A stretch of 13,323 nucleotides of DNA, taken from contig JBLHXN010000095.1 of NCBI GenBank assembly GCA_047630355.1, positions 1 through 13,323 of the forward strand, written 5' to 3'. Made by a program: the position numbers and the translations under genes. The stretch comes from JANQUM01 sp047630355 (lineage in GTDB: Bacteria > Bacteroidota > Bacteroidia > Cytophagales > Spirosomataceae). The notes beneath the pieces are model-generated. The model was not told the origin of the DNA and made no database searches. It saw only the letters and a program-made list of their open reading frames with translations. Shown one piece after another: positions 1 to 7,801 of this stretch; within the stretch, counting starts at the first letter, position 1, and each line of letters opens with the position of its first letter.

Positions 1-995
1 TGACGTTGACAACCGACGTTTATGAAAGATTACTTGATGGTATTCCGGCTAAAAGAAGTATCGCCCTGCCTAATACGTATGGTGGTGAATTACCACAGGA
101 AAACCTGAACAGTGAAATTACCCGTGGTATCGAATTCACAGTAGGGTATCGGGATAATATTGGTCAGGATCTGACTTTCAATTTATCAACAAACTTCTCT
201 TTGGCGAGAACGAGACGTCGTCATGTAGAAGGTGAATCTTTTACTAATAGTTACGACCAATGGAGAAATCAGCAGTCAGACAGATGGAACGATATTGCCT
301 GGGGGTATAACTACATCGGGCAGTTTCAGAACGTGGATGAGTTAAGAAATGCACCAATGCAAAATGGAGATCAAAGCAATGTAGTTCGCGAATTACCGGG
401 TGATTTCCGCTACGAAGACTGGAACGGCGACGGAATCGTTGACGGGCAGGATGAGCAACCATTATTTTTTGGCGGAAGACCCAAAATGTTCTACGGTTTA
501 AACTTGTCAGTGCAGTACAAAGGCTTTTACTCTAACTTGATCTTACAAGGAGCGGCAAACTACACCGTTCGATTCAGAGAAGTGTACGCTGAGATGTTTG
601 CTTTTCGTGGAAACACGCCTGTTTATTTCTACGATAGATGGCAGAAAGCAGATCCGTACAATATTGACAGCGAGTGGGTGCCGGGAAAATGGCCGGCAAA
701 CCGGACCATCGGTTCAGTGGGTGGTATGTACAAAGAAAGTTCTGTCTGGAGAAGAGATGCTTCTTATCTACGTATCAAAACGCTTGAGTTTGGTTACAAC
801 GTAAAATCCGATTATCTGTCAAGGACTCTCGGCGTAAGAAATATGCGGGTTTATGCGAGCGGGTTTAACCTTTATACCTTCGCAGATGCGTTCGTAAAGC
901 CATTCGACCCCGAAAAAATCGAGGGTGCTTATTCTGCCGGATTTACTTACCCCGTTACCAAAACGTACAACGTTGGTTTGAATGTTAACTTTTAA
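1..995 (+). CDS. SusC/RagA-type TonB-dependent outer-membrane receptor, C-terminal part (5' end outside window)
   Basis: This is the C-terminal third of a SusC-like outer-membrane transporter. Such receptors form a TonB-driven beta-barrel that imports glycan fragments captured by the partner SusD lipoprotein. The reading frame is open from the first base (codons begin at base 3), so the TTG at base 6 is not a true start; about 331 of a usual 1000 or more residues are visible. The sequence alternates aromatic and polar residues as in barrel strands (for example MFYGLNLSVQYKGF). It carries the acidic calcium-type loop DWNGDGIVDGQD near bases 417-452, common in this family after the 'PGDFRYED' segment. 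It ends in a terminal phenylalanine (GLNVNF), typical of outer-membrane barrels. SusD starts only 6 bases downstream, so the two are co-transcribed. The plug and TonB box lie upstream of the window. The family is certain; the substrate is inferred from neighbouring genes. Confidence 0.95.
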   Translation, partial: TLTTDVYERLLDGIPAKRSIALPNTYGGELPQENLNSEITRGIEFTVGYRDNIGQDLTFNLSTNFSLARTRRRHVEGESFTNSYDQWRNQQSDRWNDIAWGYNYIGQFQNVDELRNAPMQNGDQSNVVRELPGDFRYEDWNGDGIVDGQDEQPLFFGGRPKMFYGLNLSVQYKGFYSNLILQGAANYTVRFREVYAEMFAFRGNTPVYFYDRWQKADPYNIDSEWVPGKWPANRTIGSVGGMYKESSVWRRDASYLRIKTLEFGYNVKSDYLSRTLGVRNMRVYASGFNLYTFADAFVKPFDPEKIEGAYSAGFTYPVTKTYNVGLNVNF

Positions 996-1001
996 AATAC
1001 A

Positions 1002-2888
1002 ATGATGAAAAATATAAAAAACATCGTCTTCGCTCTGGCAATCAGCGTTATTTCGACCTCATGCAACGACGGGTTAGACTTGTTGCCAACCGATAAGATT
1101 ACCGCCGCTGAACTGTTTGGCGACCCGGAAGGAACAAAATTGTACTTGGCTGATTTGTACGATAGATTACCCATCGAAGAATTGACTTACTTCCCCGAGC
1201 AAGGGTTTAACTATAACCGTGGTGGGCCAAATAATGGTGGGTTTACCTCATCCATGATGACCATGACAGCTCATCATAGCGAGCGAAACTCGTTTATGGA
1301 CGGTGGGAAATTAAACTGGTGGGAGGATGCCTTCCGGTTAATCAGGGATGTGAATTTATTTATAGAAACTGTTCCGACGTTAGATATTTCGGAAGCTGAA
1401 AAAGCACTTTATTTAGGTGAGGCATCATTTATCAGAGGCTTTGCTTATTTCGGACTAGTGAAAAGATACGGCGGCGTGCCAATCTTGTTAGAGCCGTTAG
1501 AGTTTTTGGGCGACCCGGAAGAGCTAAAAGTATCACGGAATACAGAGAAAGAAACCTGGGACTTCGTGTTGTCAGAATGTGACGTTGCCGCAAAAGCGTT
1601 GGGCAATTCTAACGGACGAAGAGCTTCCAAATGGACGGCGTTGGCGTTAAAGTCACGTGCGGCTTTGCACGTGGCATCTATAGCTAAATTCGGCGGCGAT
1701 GTCGGTCTGGTCGGAGAAGCAGTGAAGTTAGAGTTGGTCGGACTATCAAACAGTACAGCAGATACTTACTACCAAATCTGCCTTGATGCTTCGCAGGAAA
1801 TTATAGATAACGGTCCTTACTCACTGTACAAGCCCAATCCGGCAAGTGCAGACGAAGCAGCGGAGAACTTTCGGGCTATGTTTGAGAATCCGAACATTGC
1901 CAAAAGTGAAGCTATCATGATAAAAGGACGTACGGTTCCCGGTGACACGTACGGTAACAATTACGATATCTGGTTCGGTCCTGCCCAAAAAAGAAACGGC
2001 TGGCCACACCCAGGTCGGTACTGCCCAACTCTTGAGTTTGCTGATATGTTTGAAAATTACAGCAATCCGGGAGAAGACGGAATAATAATGACTACTGCTG
2101 ACGGGATTCCTGATAATTACGACGGTTTCAACCCTTCAAGAGAATACATCAGCTACGAGAACCCAACTGACTTATTTGCAGATAAAGACGCTCGCTTACG
2201 GGCAACGGTAGTGTTACCAATGTCAGAATGGAAAGGGGACAAAATGATTTATCAGGCGGGGTATGTTCGACCAAACGGCGAAGCAAAAATCGAAACAAAC
2301 GCCAGTATTGAAGTTGATGGTGTAACCTATTATACCTACGGGACGGAAAATCCTGATCAACATTCAGGATTTAATCCGCATGGTGGTAATATGTCGAAAA
2401 CCGGATTCGGGTTAAAGAAATTCTTGAGTACAAATGCGGTTGTTCCGGGATGGAACCGAAGCTTGACTGATTTTGCCGAATTCAGGTACGCTGAGATTTT
2501 ACTTAACTACGCAGAAGCGGCGGTTGAAAGCGGTTTGGGCGACGTAGAGAAAGCTACTGAAGCACTAAACGCTACCCGAAGAAGAGCTTTTCACCAAACA
2601 GATATTCCCTTAACGATTAAAAATGTCTTACGGGAAAGAACGGTCGAACTGGCTTTCGAGAATAAAGAAGTATGGGATTTGATCAGAAGAAGGTCTTATC
2701 ATACTACATTCAACAACACCAGAAAGCACGCACTGAAACCCGTATTGGACCTGAGAGGCGAGGCTCCGTTCAGCTACATTTTTGTTCGTGGCAGAGTCAG
2801 GGAGAACGATCCCCAAACATTTAATATCAACGAATACTATCGGAATATTCCGGGTGTCGGCTTAAACGGCTTGGTTCCGAATCCTTGA
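1002..2888 (+). CDS. SusD/RagB-family glycan-binding outer-membrane lipoprotein
   Basis: A 628-residue SusD-like lipoprotein that sits as a lid on SusC and binds glycans at the cell surface. The N-terminus (MMKNIKN, then a hydrophobic stretch) ends in a lipobox-like ISTSC with the lipidated cysteine at residue 21. It is followed by the family hallmark LDLLPTDKITAAELF and a helical, TPR-like body. The C-terminal family motifs are clear: FRYAEILLNYAEAA at about residues 493-506 and an RTVELAFENKEVWDLIRRR segment at about 546-565. Somewhat longer than many SusD proteins, but within range. The start at 1002 follows the susC stop by 6 bases; a second ATG at 1005 is an equal candidate. No Shine-Dalgarno sequence is seen, normal for Bacteroidota. 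Binding specificity cannot be read from sequence; the GH92 and GH71/99-like genes downstream suggest mannose-rich glycans. Confidence 0.96.
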   Translation: MMKNIKNIVFALAISVISTSCNDGLDLLPTDKITAAELFGDPEGTKLYLADLYDRLPIEELTYFPEQGFNYNRGGPNNGGFTSSMMTMTAHHSERNSFMDGGKLNWWEDAFRLIRDVNLFIETVPTLDISEAEKALYLGEASFIRGFAYFGLVKRYGGVPILLEPLEFLGDPEELKVSRNTEKETWDFVLSECDVAAKALGNSNGRRASKWTALALKSRAALHVASIAKFGGDVGLVGEAVKLELVGLSNSTADTYYQICLDASQEIIDNGPYSLYKPNPASADEAAENFRAMFENPNIAKSEAIMIKGRTVPGDTYGNNYDIWFGPAQKRNGWPHPGRYCPTLEFADMFENYSNPGEDGIIMTTADGIPDNYDGFNPSREYISYENPTDLFADKDARLRATVVLPMSEWKGDKMIYQAGYVRPNGEAKIETNASIEVDGVTYYTYGTENPDQHSGFNPHGGNMSKTGFGLKKFLSTNAVVPGWNRSLTDFAEFRYAEILLNYAEAAVESGLGDVEKATEALNATRRRAFHQTDIPLTIKNVLRERTVELAFENKEVWDLIRRRSYHTTFNNTRKHALKPVLDLRGEAPFSYIFVRGRVRENDPQTFNINEYYRNIPGVGLNGLVPNP

Positions 2889-2930
2889 TATAACCGTACA
2901 GATAGTTAATCATATAAAACATTGAACATC

Positions 2931-3626
2931 ATGAAGAACATTAAATATATCGCATTATTGTTTATTTCGGTGGGGTTTCTCTCCTCTTGTGAACTAGACG
3001 AAATGGAGGGGCCAGATGCTGGACTATACGGCAGTATCATAGACGTGGAAACTGGTGAGTTAGTGGAACAAGACATCATCCGTGGTGGCGAGTTAGAACT
3101 GCGGGAGGCTGGTTTTAAGAACGTAACGCCCCAGTTCATGAACTACAAAGTAGATGGTACTTTTAAAGACAGTAAGTTATTTGGTAGTATGTACAAAGTA
3201 TTGCCTATCCGCACTAACTTTCAGCCGATTGATACATTGGAAGTTAACATAAACGGTCAGACACAATTAGATCTAGAAGTGACACCGTATCTACGAATCA
3301 AAAATCCTGTGATTACAAAGTCAGGTACTATCGTCACCGCCACGTTCGGGGTAGAGCAGACGGGCTTGGGTAATGTCTCTAAAATAGGTTTGTACGCTGG
3401 AGCCGACGCTAACGTTGGCGAACCAACAAGATTGGTGCGGGCTGAGCAAACAATCAACGAACGTGTTGCTCCGCTAAAACCAAGTGTTATTTATTCAATA
3501 TCTATTGACATCAGCAAAGAGCAGGACCTGACAGGAGGAAAACTTTACTTTTTCCGTATTGGAGCACTGTACGACGTGCCGAATGCACGTTTCAACTACG
3601 CAAAAGCGGTAGAAGTACAACTCTGA
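2931..3626 (+). CDS. DUF3823-family surface lipoprotein of the SusCD operon
   Basis: A 231-residue lipoprotein. I place the start at the ATG at 2931 (MKNIKYIALL) rather than the TTG at 2922, because it gives a compact signal peptide ending in the lipobox LSSC (cysteine 20). The mature protein appears to have two beta domains. The first (about residues 33-117) begins YGSIIDVETGEL and has the GTFKDSKLFGSMYKV pattern of carboxypeptidase-regulatory/transthyretin-like folds. The second (about 118-231) begins TPYLRIKNP. This layout matches DUF3823 with its C-terminal domain. Such genes are regularly found just after susD and may act as additional surface glycan-binding proteins, but I know of no firmly established function. 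It begins 42 bases after the susD stop and is followed by a hairpin, so it probably ends the core susCD transcript. Confidence 0.85.
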   Translation: MKNIKYIALLFISVGFLSSCELDEMEGPDAGLYGSIIDVETGELVEQDIIRGGELELREAGFKNVTPQFMNYKVDGTFKDSKLFGSMYKVLPIRTNFQPIDTLEVNINGQTQLDLEVTPYLRIKNPVITKSGTIVTATFGVEQTGLGNVSKIGLYAGADANVGEPTRLVRAEQTINERVAPLKPSVIYSISIDISKEQDLTGGKLYFFRIGALYDVPNARFNYAKAVEVQL

Positions 3627-3645
3627 GTTTAAATTGAAAAGCAGT

Positions 3646-3679
3646 AAATACTTTCTCATTTCACAGTGGGAAAGTATTT
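3646..3679 (+). terminator. Probable intrinsic terminator after the susC-susD-DUF3823 operon
   Basis: A perfect 10-bp inverted repeat, AAATACTTTC at 3646-3655 and GAAAGTATTT at 3670-3679, encloses a 14-base loop 20 bases after the DUF3823 stop. The T-rich 3' arm ends in TTTT, but there is no long T-tract beyond it, so termination may be partial and allow read-through into the hydrolase genes. Position and symmetry are seen directly; the function is inferred. Confidence 0.55.
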
Positions 3680-3722
3680 TAAAAAATAGCCAGAAACTAA
3701 AGGTATTGATAAGAAACTATCT

Positions 3723-5066
3723 ATGAGAAAAAGCCAATTACAATCATTCTTTTTTGCTACAGCATTATTTCTGATAACGTCTGTGTCTTGCAAAACCGAT
3801 GCTCCGAAAAAAGACGAACAGGGCAAAAAATCGCCAACCCAACCACCAGTTGAAGAAATTGTTTACGATGAAACCGGGTTGTTATTCACCTCGTACGATA
3901 AACTCGTCATGGCGGGTTATCAGGGTTGGTTTGCCGCCGAGGGCGATGAATCCAACCGTGGTTGGTATCATTATAAAAGCAGTTGCGGTTTTCAGCCGGA
4001 GTGTTCAACTATTGATATGTGGCCGGATATGACCGACTACGAAAAAAAGTACGTCACGCCATTTAAATACAAAGATGGCAGCAGTGCTTACTTATATAGT
4101 GCTTACGATGAATCATCGGTTGATTTACATTTTAAATGGATGAAAGAACACGGTATTGACGGCGTTCATATGCAACGTTTTTTAGTTGAAGTTCAATCAG
4201 CTGACCCGAATGGGAAAAGGCATTTCAACAAAGTTTTGGCAAATGCCCTGAAGGCCGCAAAAAAATACGGCAGAGCAATAAGCATTATGTATGACCTGAG
4301 TGGCTCTGACGGTGAAAAAGTTGCATATCTGGAACAGGACTGGAATGAAATCGTAACGGAATTTAAGTTGTTTGATAACGTTGAAAACCCCACTTACCTG
4401 CGTCATAATGGTAAGCCATTAATGTCTATATGGGGAGTGGGATTTAACGATAACCGCAAATACACTACCGCCGATGTGAACAAATTGGTGGACCGGTTAA
4501 AAGGTCCGCAAAATAAGGTTGCCATCATGTTGGGCGTACCTTACTACTGGCGAACCTTCGGAAACGATACCGAGAACAACCCCGCTTTGCACACGCTCAT
4601 AAAGAAGGCTGACATCATTATGCCGTGGGCGGTTGGAAGGTATAATTCGCCAACGAGCTATAATCCTGATAATGTTTTCCAAGACCGACTGTGGGCGGAA
4701 CGGAACGAAGTTGACTACGTACCATTGGTATTTCCCGGTTTTACGTGGGGAAATCTCAAGAAAGATGTGAAAAAGTATAACTCCATCCTCCGGCTGAAAG
4801 GCGATTTTCTCTGGAGTCAGGTGGCAGGGGCAAAACTGGCGGGGGCGAAAAGCCTGTATGTCGCCATGTTCGATGAGATAGACGAGGGTACCTCCATCTT
4901 CAAAGTAAAACGTGAGAGCGAAGTGCCGTTAAACGGCGGTAACGGCTACAAATTTGTGGGTATCGAAGACGGTCTGGAGTCAGATTACTACTTGTGGCTT
5001 ACTGGTCAGGCAGCAAACTGGTTTCACGGTGAAGGTAGTTATGGTGACACAAAGCCAACACGTTAA
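3723..5066 (+). CDS. GH71/GH99-like glycoside hydrolase lipoprotein
   Basis: A 447-residue predicted lipoprotein. Its signal peptide ends at LITSVSC (cysteine 23) and is followed by a Lys/Pro-rich linker to about residue 45. The body resembles GH71/99-like (beta/alpha)8 hydrolases of Bacteroidota: MAGYQGWFAAEGD (63-75), IDMWPDMTDYEKKY (97-110), and DLHFKWMKEHGIDGVHMQRFL (134-154). Near the C-terminus, FDEIDEGT (383-390) aligns with the EWHEGT region of GH99 endo-alpha-mannosidases, where two glutamates three residues apart are catalytic; here they would be E385 and E388. GH99 enzymes cut internal alpha-1,2-mannosidic bonds by a retaining mechanism. The protein is divergent, so GH71/99-like is safer than GH99 proper. 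The next gene is a GH92 exo-mannosidase, consistent with an endo/exo pair. It is 96 bases from the preceding gene, with a hairpin between. The exact substrate is unknown. Confidence 0.85.
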   Translation: MRKSQLQSFFFATALFLITSVSCKTDAPKKDEQGKKSPTQPPVEEIVYDETGLLFTSYDKLVMAGYQGWFAAEGDESNRGWYHYKSSCGFQPECSTIDMWPDMTDYEKKYVTPFKYKDGSSAYLYSAYDESSVDLHFKWMKEHGIDGVHMQRFLVEVQSADPNGKRHFNKVLANALKAAKKYGRAISIMYDLSGSDGEKVAYLEQDWNEIVTEFKLFDNVENPTYLRHNGKPLMSIWGVGFNDNRKYTTADVNKLVDRLKGPQNKVAIMLGVPYYWRTFGNDTENNPALHTLIKKADIIMPWAVGRYNSPTSYNPDNVFQDRLWAERNEVDYVPLVFPGFTWGNLKKDVKKYNSILRLKGDFLWSQVAGAKLAGAKSLYVAMFDEIDEGTSIFKVKRESEVPLNGGNGYKFVGIEDGLESDYYLWLTGQAANWFHGEGSYGDTKPTR

Positions 5067-5134
5067 GTAACTGACCGTCATTACAACGCCCCGTCATATC
5101 TCCCGAATAACAACTATTCTCAACCCTTACGAAT

Positions 5135-5155
5135 CGAGAACGAAGGAGTTTCTCG
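5135..5155 (+). repeat. Small inverted repeat in the leader of the GH92 gene
   Basis: CGAGAA (5135-5140) and TTCTCG (5150-5155) form a 6-bp hairpin with a 9-base loop, 14 bases before the GH92 start codon. The loop holds AGGAG, but it is too far from the ATG (about 21 bases) to be a usual ribosome-binding site. It might affect translation or may be chance; the rest of the 103-base spacer shows nothing I can name. Confidence 0.25.
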
Positions 5156-5169
5156 CAAAAGAATACTTT

Positions 5170-7455
5170 ATGAAAAAAAAACTCATCTTATTCACCTGTG
5201 TCATTACGTTTGGGTTGCTGTCGTGTTCGGAGAAAATTATCCGTCACGAAACTACAATTGATAATACCACCTTTGTAAATCCATTTATCGGTACGGGTGG
5301 TCACGGTCATACTTTCCCCGGAGCAGTCGTCCCAAACGGAATGGCTCAACTCAGCCCCGATACGAAGACCGAAGGTTGGGATGCGTGCGGCGGATACCAT
5401 TATACCGACACGTCAATTCGTGGATTTAGTCATACGCACTTGAGCGGAACGGGCATCGGAGATTTAGGTGATTTTCTGTTTATGCCTTTCACCGGAGAAT
5501 CCCACACAAAACCCGGCACCCCGGAAGACCCTGATTCAGGGTACAGAAGTCGGTTCAGTCACGATCGGGAGAAGTCGGTCCCGGGTTACTATTCCGTTGA
5601 TTTGTTAGATTATAACATCAAAGCTGAATTAACGGCGACGACAAGAGTCGGGTATCACCGCTATAATTTTTCTGACGGGAAGGAGAAAGGTATGGTGATT
5701 GATCTTAATCATAATATTCACGATAAAAATGTGGTAAACAGTGAGATCAATATTATAAGCGACACTGAAATTAGCGGCTACAAACACATCAATGGTTGGG
5801 CTCAGAAACGTCACATTTATTTCTATGCCAAATTTGACCAGCCTTTTACGTGCAAAATTTTTCAGGCAGGCGAGGAGCAGGCGGCGGCTTTAAAACTGGA
5901 TGGTAAAAACATAGTGGCGATACTCGATTTTGGGAAAGACGGGTCTGAAACTATTCAGGTAAAAGTGGGTATCTCATCTGTGGATTATGAAGGAGCTAAG
6001 AACAACTTAAACACTGAAGTACCGGATTGGAATTTCGACGAAATAAAACAGGATGCTCATAATCAATGGGTTGACCAGCTAAGTAAAACCGAAGTTGAAG
6101 GTGGAACAGTTGACCAAAAAAACATTTTTTATACGGGGCTTTACCACACCGCCATGAGTCCGTACACATTTAGCGATGCTGATAGAAGGTACAAAGGTTT
6201 GGATGGGCAAATTCACACCGCCGAGAAAAAGATGTTCAGCGTTTTCTCCCTGTGGGATACGTTTAGAGCGTTTCACCCACTGCAAAATATTACTGAACCA
6301 GCGAAGAACAGCGAGTTTGTAAGCACCCTTATTACCCAATACCAGCAAGGCGGCATATTGCCAATGTGGGAACTGAACGCCAATTACACTGGTACGATGG
6401 TAGGTTACCACGCTGTACCCGTCATTGTGGATGCGTATATGAAAGGTAACAACGACTTCGACGCTGAAGTTGCCTATCAGGCAATCGTTCGTTCTGCGAA
6501 ATACGATACCGTCGGAGTACATTATCCCTCGGAGGAAGTGAAGAATAAGTTGTCTTCAATAACAAAGAAGTACAACGAAGAGAGGGGCTTTATTCCGGCT
6601 GATTTAGAAAACGAATCCGTAGCGAAAGCATTGGAGTACGCTTACGACGATTGGTGCATTGCTCAAATGGCTGAAAAGTTAGGCAAGGAAGCAGACTACA
6701 AGTATTTTATGGAACGTTCAAAACGTTATCAGCAATACTTCGATAAGGAAACTGGTTTTATGCGGGGTGTTAATCAGGATAAATCTTTTCGGGTTCCGTT
6801 CGACCCAAAATACTCCCAGCACCGCACCGATGATTACGTAGAAGGTAACGCCTGGCAGTGGACATGGTTTGTACCCCATGATGTTCCTGGATTGGTTAAT
6901 CTGATGGGCGGGAAAGATAAATTCACTGCTAAGTTGGATGAACTCTTCTCTACTAGTTCTGAATTGTCTGGTGACGAGACTTCGGCTGATATTACAGGGC
7001 TGATCGGACAATATGCTCACGGGAACGAACCAAGTCATCACATTACGCACTTGTACAACTTTGTGGAACAGCCATGGAAAACGCAAAAACTGACGGATCA
7101 AATCATGAAGTCGTTGTACTTTAACAACCCGGACGGATTATCTGGTAACGAAGACTGCGGACAAATGTCGGCGTGGTACATTCTTAATGCAATGGGCTTT
7201 TATTCTTTCTGCCCGGGAACGACTACGTACTCCGTTGGTCGACCACTTTTTGACAAAGTGTCGATTAATTTGCCAGATGGCAGGAAGTTCCACATCGTTG
7301 CAAAAAATAACGGCTCTGAGAATTTATATATTCAATCGCTTCAACTGAATGGCAAAGCAATAGATAAGCCTTTTTTTGAACACAGCGACATCATAAATGG
7401 CGGCACGCTCGAGTTTGAGATGGGTCCTGAACCGAATAAAAGCTTGTTTAATTAA
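5170..7455 (+). CDS. GH92 family exo-alpha-mannosidase lipoprotein
   Basis: A 761-residue GH92 enzyme, a calcium-dependent inverting exo-alpha-mannosidase that trims mannose from high-mannose N-glycans or mannans. The signal peptide ends in LLSC (cysteine 19), so it is a lipoprotein of the outer or inner membrane. The N-terminal beta-sandwich domain begins VNPFIGTGGHGHTFPGAVVPNGM (from residue 36) with RGFSHTHLSGTG (84-95). The (alpha/alpha)6 catalytic domain follows, with FSLWDTFRAFHP (359-370), YVEGNAWQWTWFVPHD (556-571), HGNEPSHH (617-624) and GNEDCGQMSAWY (659-670). By family knowledge the catalytic acid should be E558 and the base lies in the GNED segment. The family length is normal and no key motif is missing. 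In many GH92 enzymes the linkage is set by residues just before NEP; here they are H617-G618, which may argue against strict alpha-1,2 specificity. It is likely the last gene of the mannoside locus. Confidence 0.96.
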   Translation: MKKKLILFTCVITFGLLSCSEKIIRHETTIDNTTFVNPFIGTGGHGHTFPGAVVPNGMAQLSPDTKTEGWDACGGYHYTDTSIRGFSHTHLSGTGIGDLGDFLFMPFTGESHTKPGTPEDPDSGYRSRFSHDREKSVPGYYSVDLLDYNIKAELTATTRVGYHRYNFSDGKEKGMVIDLNHNIHDKNVVNSEINIISDTEISGYKHINGWAQKRHIYFYAKFDQPFTCKIFQAGEEQAAALKLDGKNIVAILDFGKDGSETIQVKVGISSVDYEGAKNNLNTEVPDWNFDEIKQDAHNQWVDQLSKTEVEGGTVDQKNIFYTGLYHTAMSPYTFSDADRRYKGLDGQIHTAEKKMFSVFSLWDTFRAFHPLQNITEPAKNSEFVSTLITQYQQGGILPMWELNANYTGTMVGYHAVPVIVDAYMKGNNDFDAEVAYQAIVRSAKYDTVGVHYPSEEVKNKLSSITKKYNEERGFIPADLENESVAKALEYAYDDWCIAQMAEKLGKEADYKYFMERSKRYQQYFDKETGFMRGVNQDKSFRVPFDPKYSQHRTDDYVEGNAWQWTWFVPHDVPGLVNLMGGKDKFTAKLDELFSTSSELSGDETSADITGLIGQYAHGNEPSHHITHLYNFVEQPWKTQKLTDQIMKSLYFNNPDGLSGNEDCGQMSAWYILNAMGFYSFCPGTTTYSVGRPLFDKVSINLPDGRKFHIVAKNNGSENLYIQSLQLNGKAIDKPFFEHSDIINGGTLEFEMGPEPNKSLFN

Positions 7456-7542
7456 AGGGTGCTCACTTTTGTCATAAAACTTGCTTAAAATTAACCGCAG
7501 GACGATAATATCCTTATAAAAGTATATTTTGAAAGCCCAATA

Positions 7543-7588
7543 AAACCCTGAAAAGATGATGCTATTACCTATCATTCTTTCAGGGTTT
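7543..7588 (+). terminator. Hairpin after the GH92 gene, probable transcription terminator
   Basis: AAACCCTGAAA (7543-7553) pairs perfectly with TTTCAGGGTTT (7578-7588). Inside the loop, GATGAT (7555-7560) can pair with ATCATT (7571-7576), with one G-T pair, extending the structure. The hairpin lies about 90 bases after the GH92 stop and ends in GGGTTT without a long T-run, so it is a plausible but not textbook terminator closing the mannoside locus. Confidence 0.5.
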
Positions 7589-7801
7589 CGTGTTGTAACA
7601 AGCCCTAAGTTTTGTTCATTTTAGTGAATATAATGGTCTCTTACTTATTTTGAAGTATTGCAAAAGAGTTAATTGAACACTTCAAACCTATCCTCAAAAA
7701 ATACCGATTGACATCATTTTGTAGGATTTCGTGTGAATTATGTGGTATAATTGCGATTTTGGAGTGATATTCATGCAAATAATCACAGGTTAAATAGCTA
7801 A
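7589..7801 (+). promoter_or_regulatory. Non-coding leader of the three-gene envelope cassette with candidate operator and promoter
   Basis: This AT-rich stretch contains no credible gene. A perfect 8-bp inverted repeat, TTTGAAGT at 7649-7656 and ACTTCAAA at 7679-7686, has centres 30 bp apart (about three helical turns) and could bind a dimeric regulator. TATAATTG at 7746-7753 matches the Bacteroidota -7 element TAnnTTTG at all but one fixed position. TTTG at 7718-7721 is the best -33 candidate, but the spacing (24 bp) is longer than usual. A TTGACA at 7708-7713 lies 32 bp from TATAAT, too far for a sigma-70 pair. The promoter call is tentative; it rests on the position of these elements between a terminator and the first gene of the cassette. 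Confidence 0.35.

Noticed and set aside
2922..2930. TTG at 2922 as the start of the DUF3823 lipoprotein
   Set aside because: The ATG at 2931 gives a standard MKNIKY lipoprotein signal; the TTG only adds three residues.
6079..6522. 147-residue open frame on the minus strand
   Set aside because: It lies wholly inside the GH92 gene, whose family motifs are intact; the minus frame has no recognisable motif and is a shadow.
6718..7101. 127-residue open frame on the minus strand
   Set aside because: Antisense to the catalytic part of GH92 (YVEGNAWQ to NEPSHH); no independent support.
7708..7751. TTGACA and TATAAT as a sigma-70 promoter
   Set aside because: The spacer is 32 bp, far from 17, and Bacteroidota use different promoter elements.
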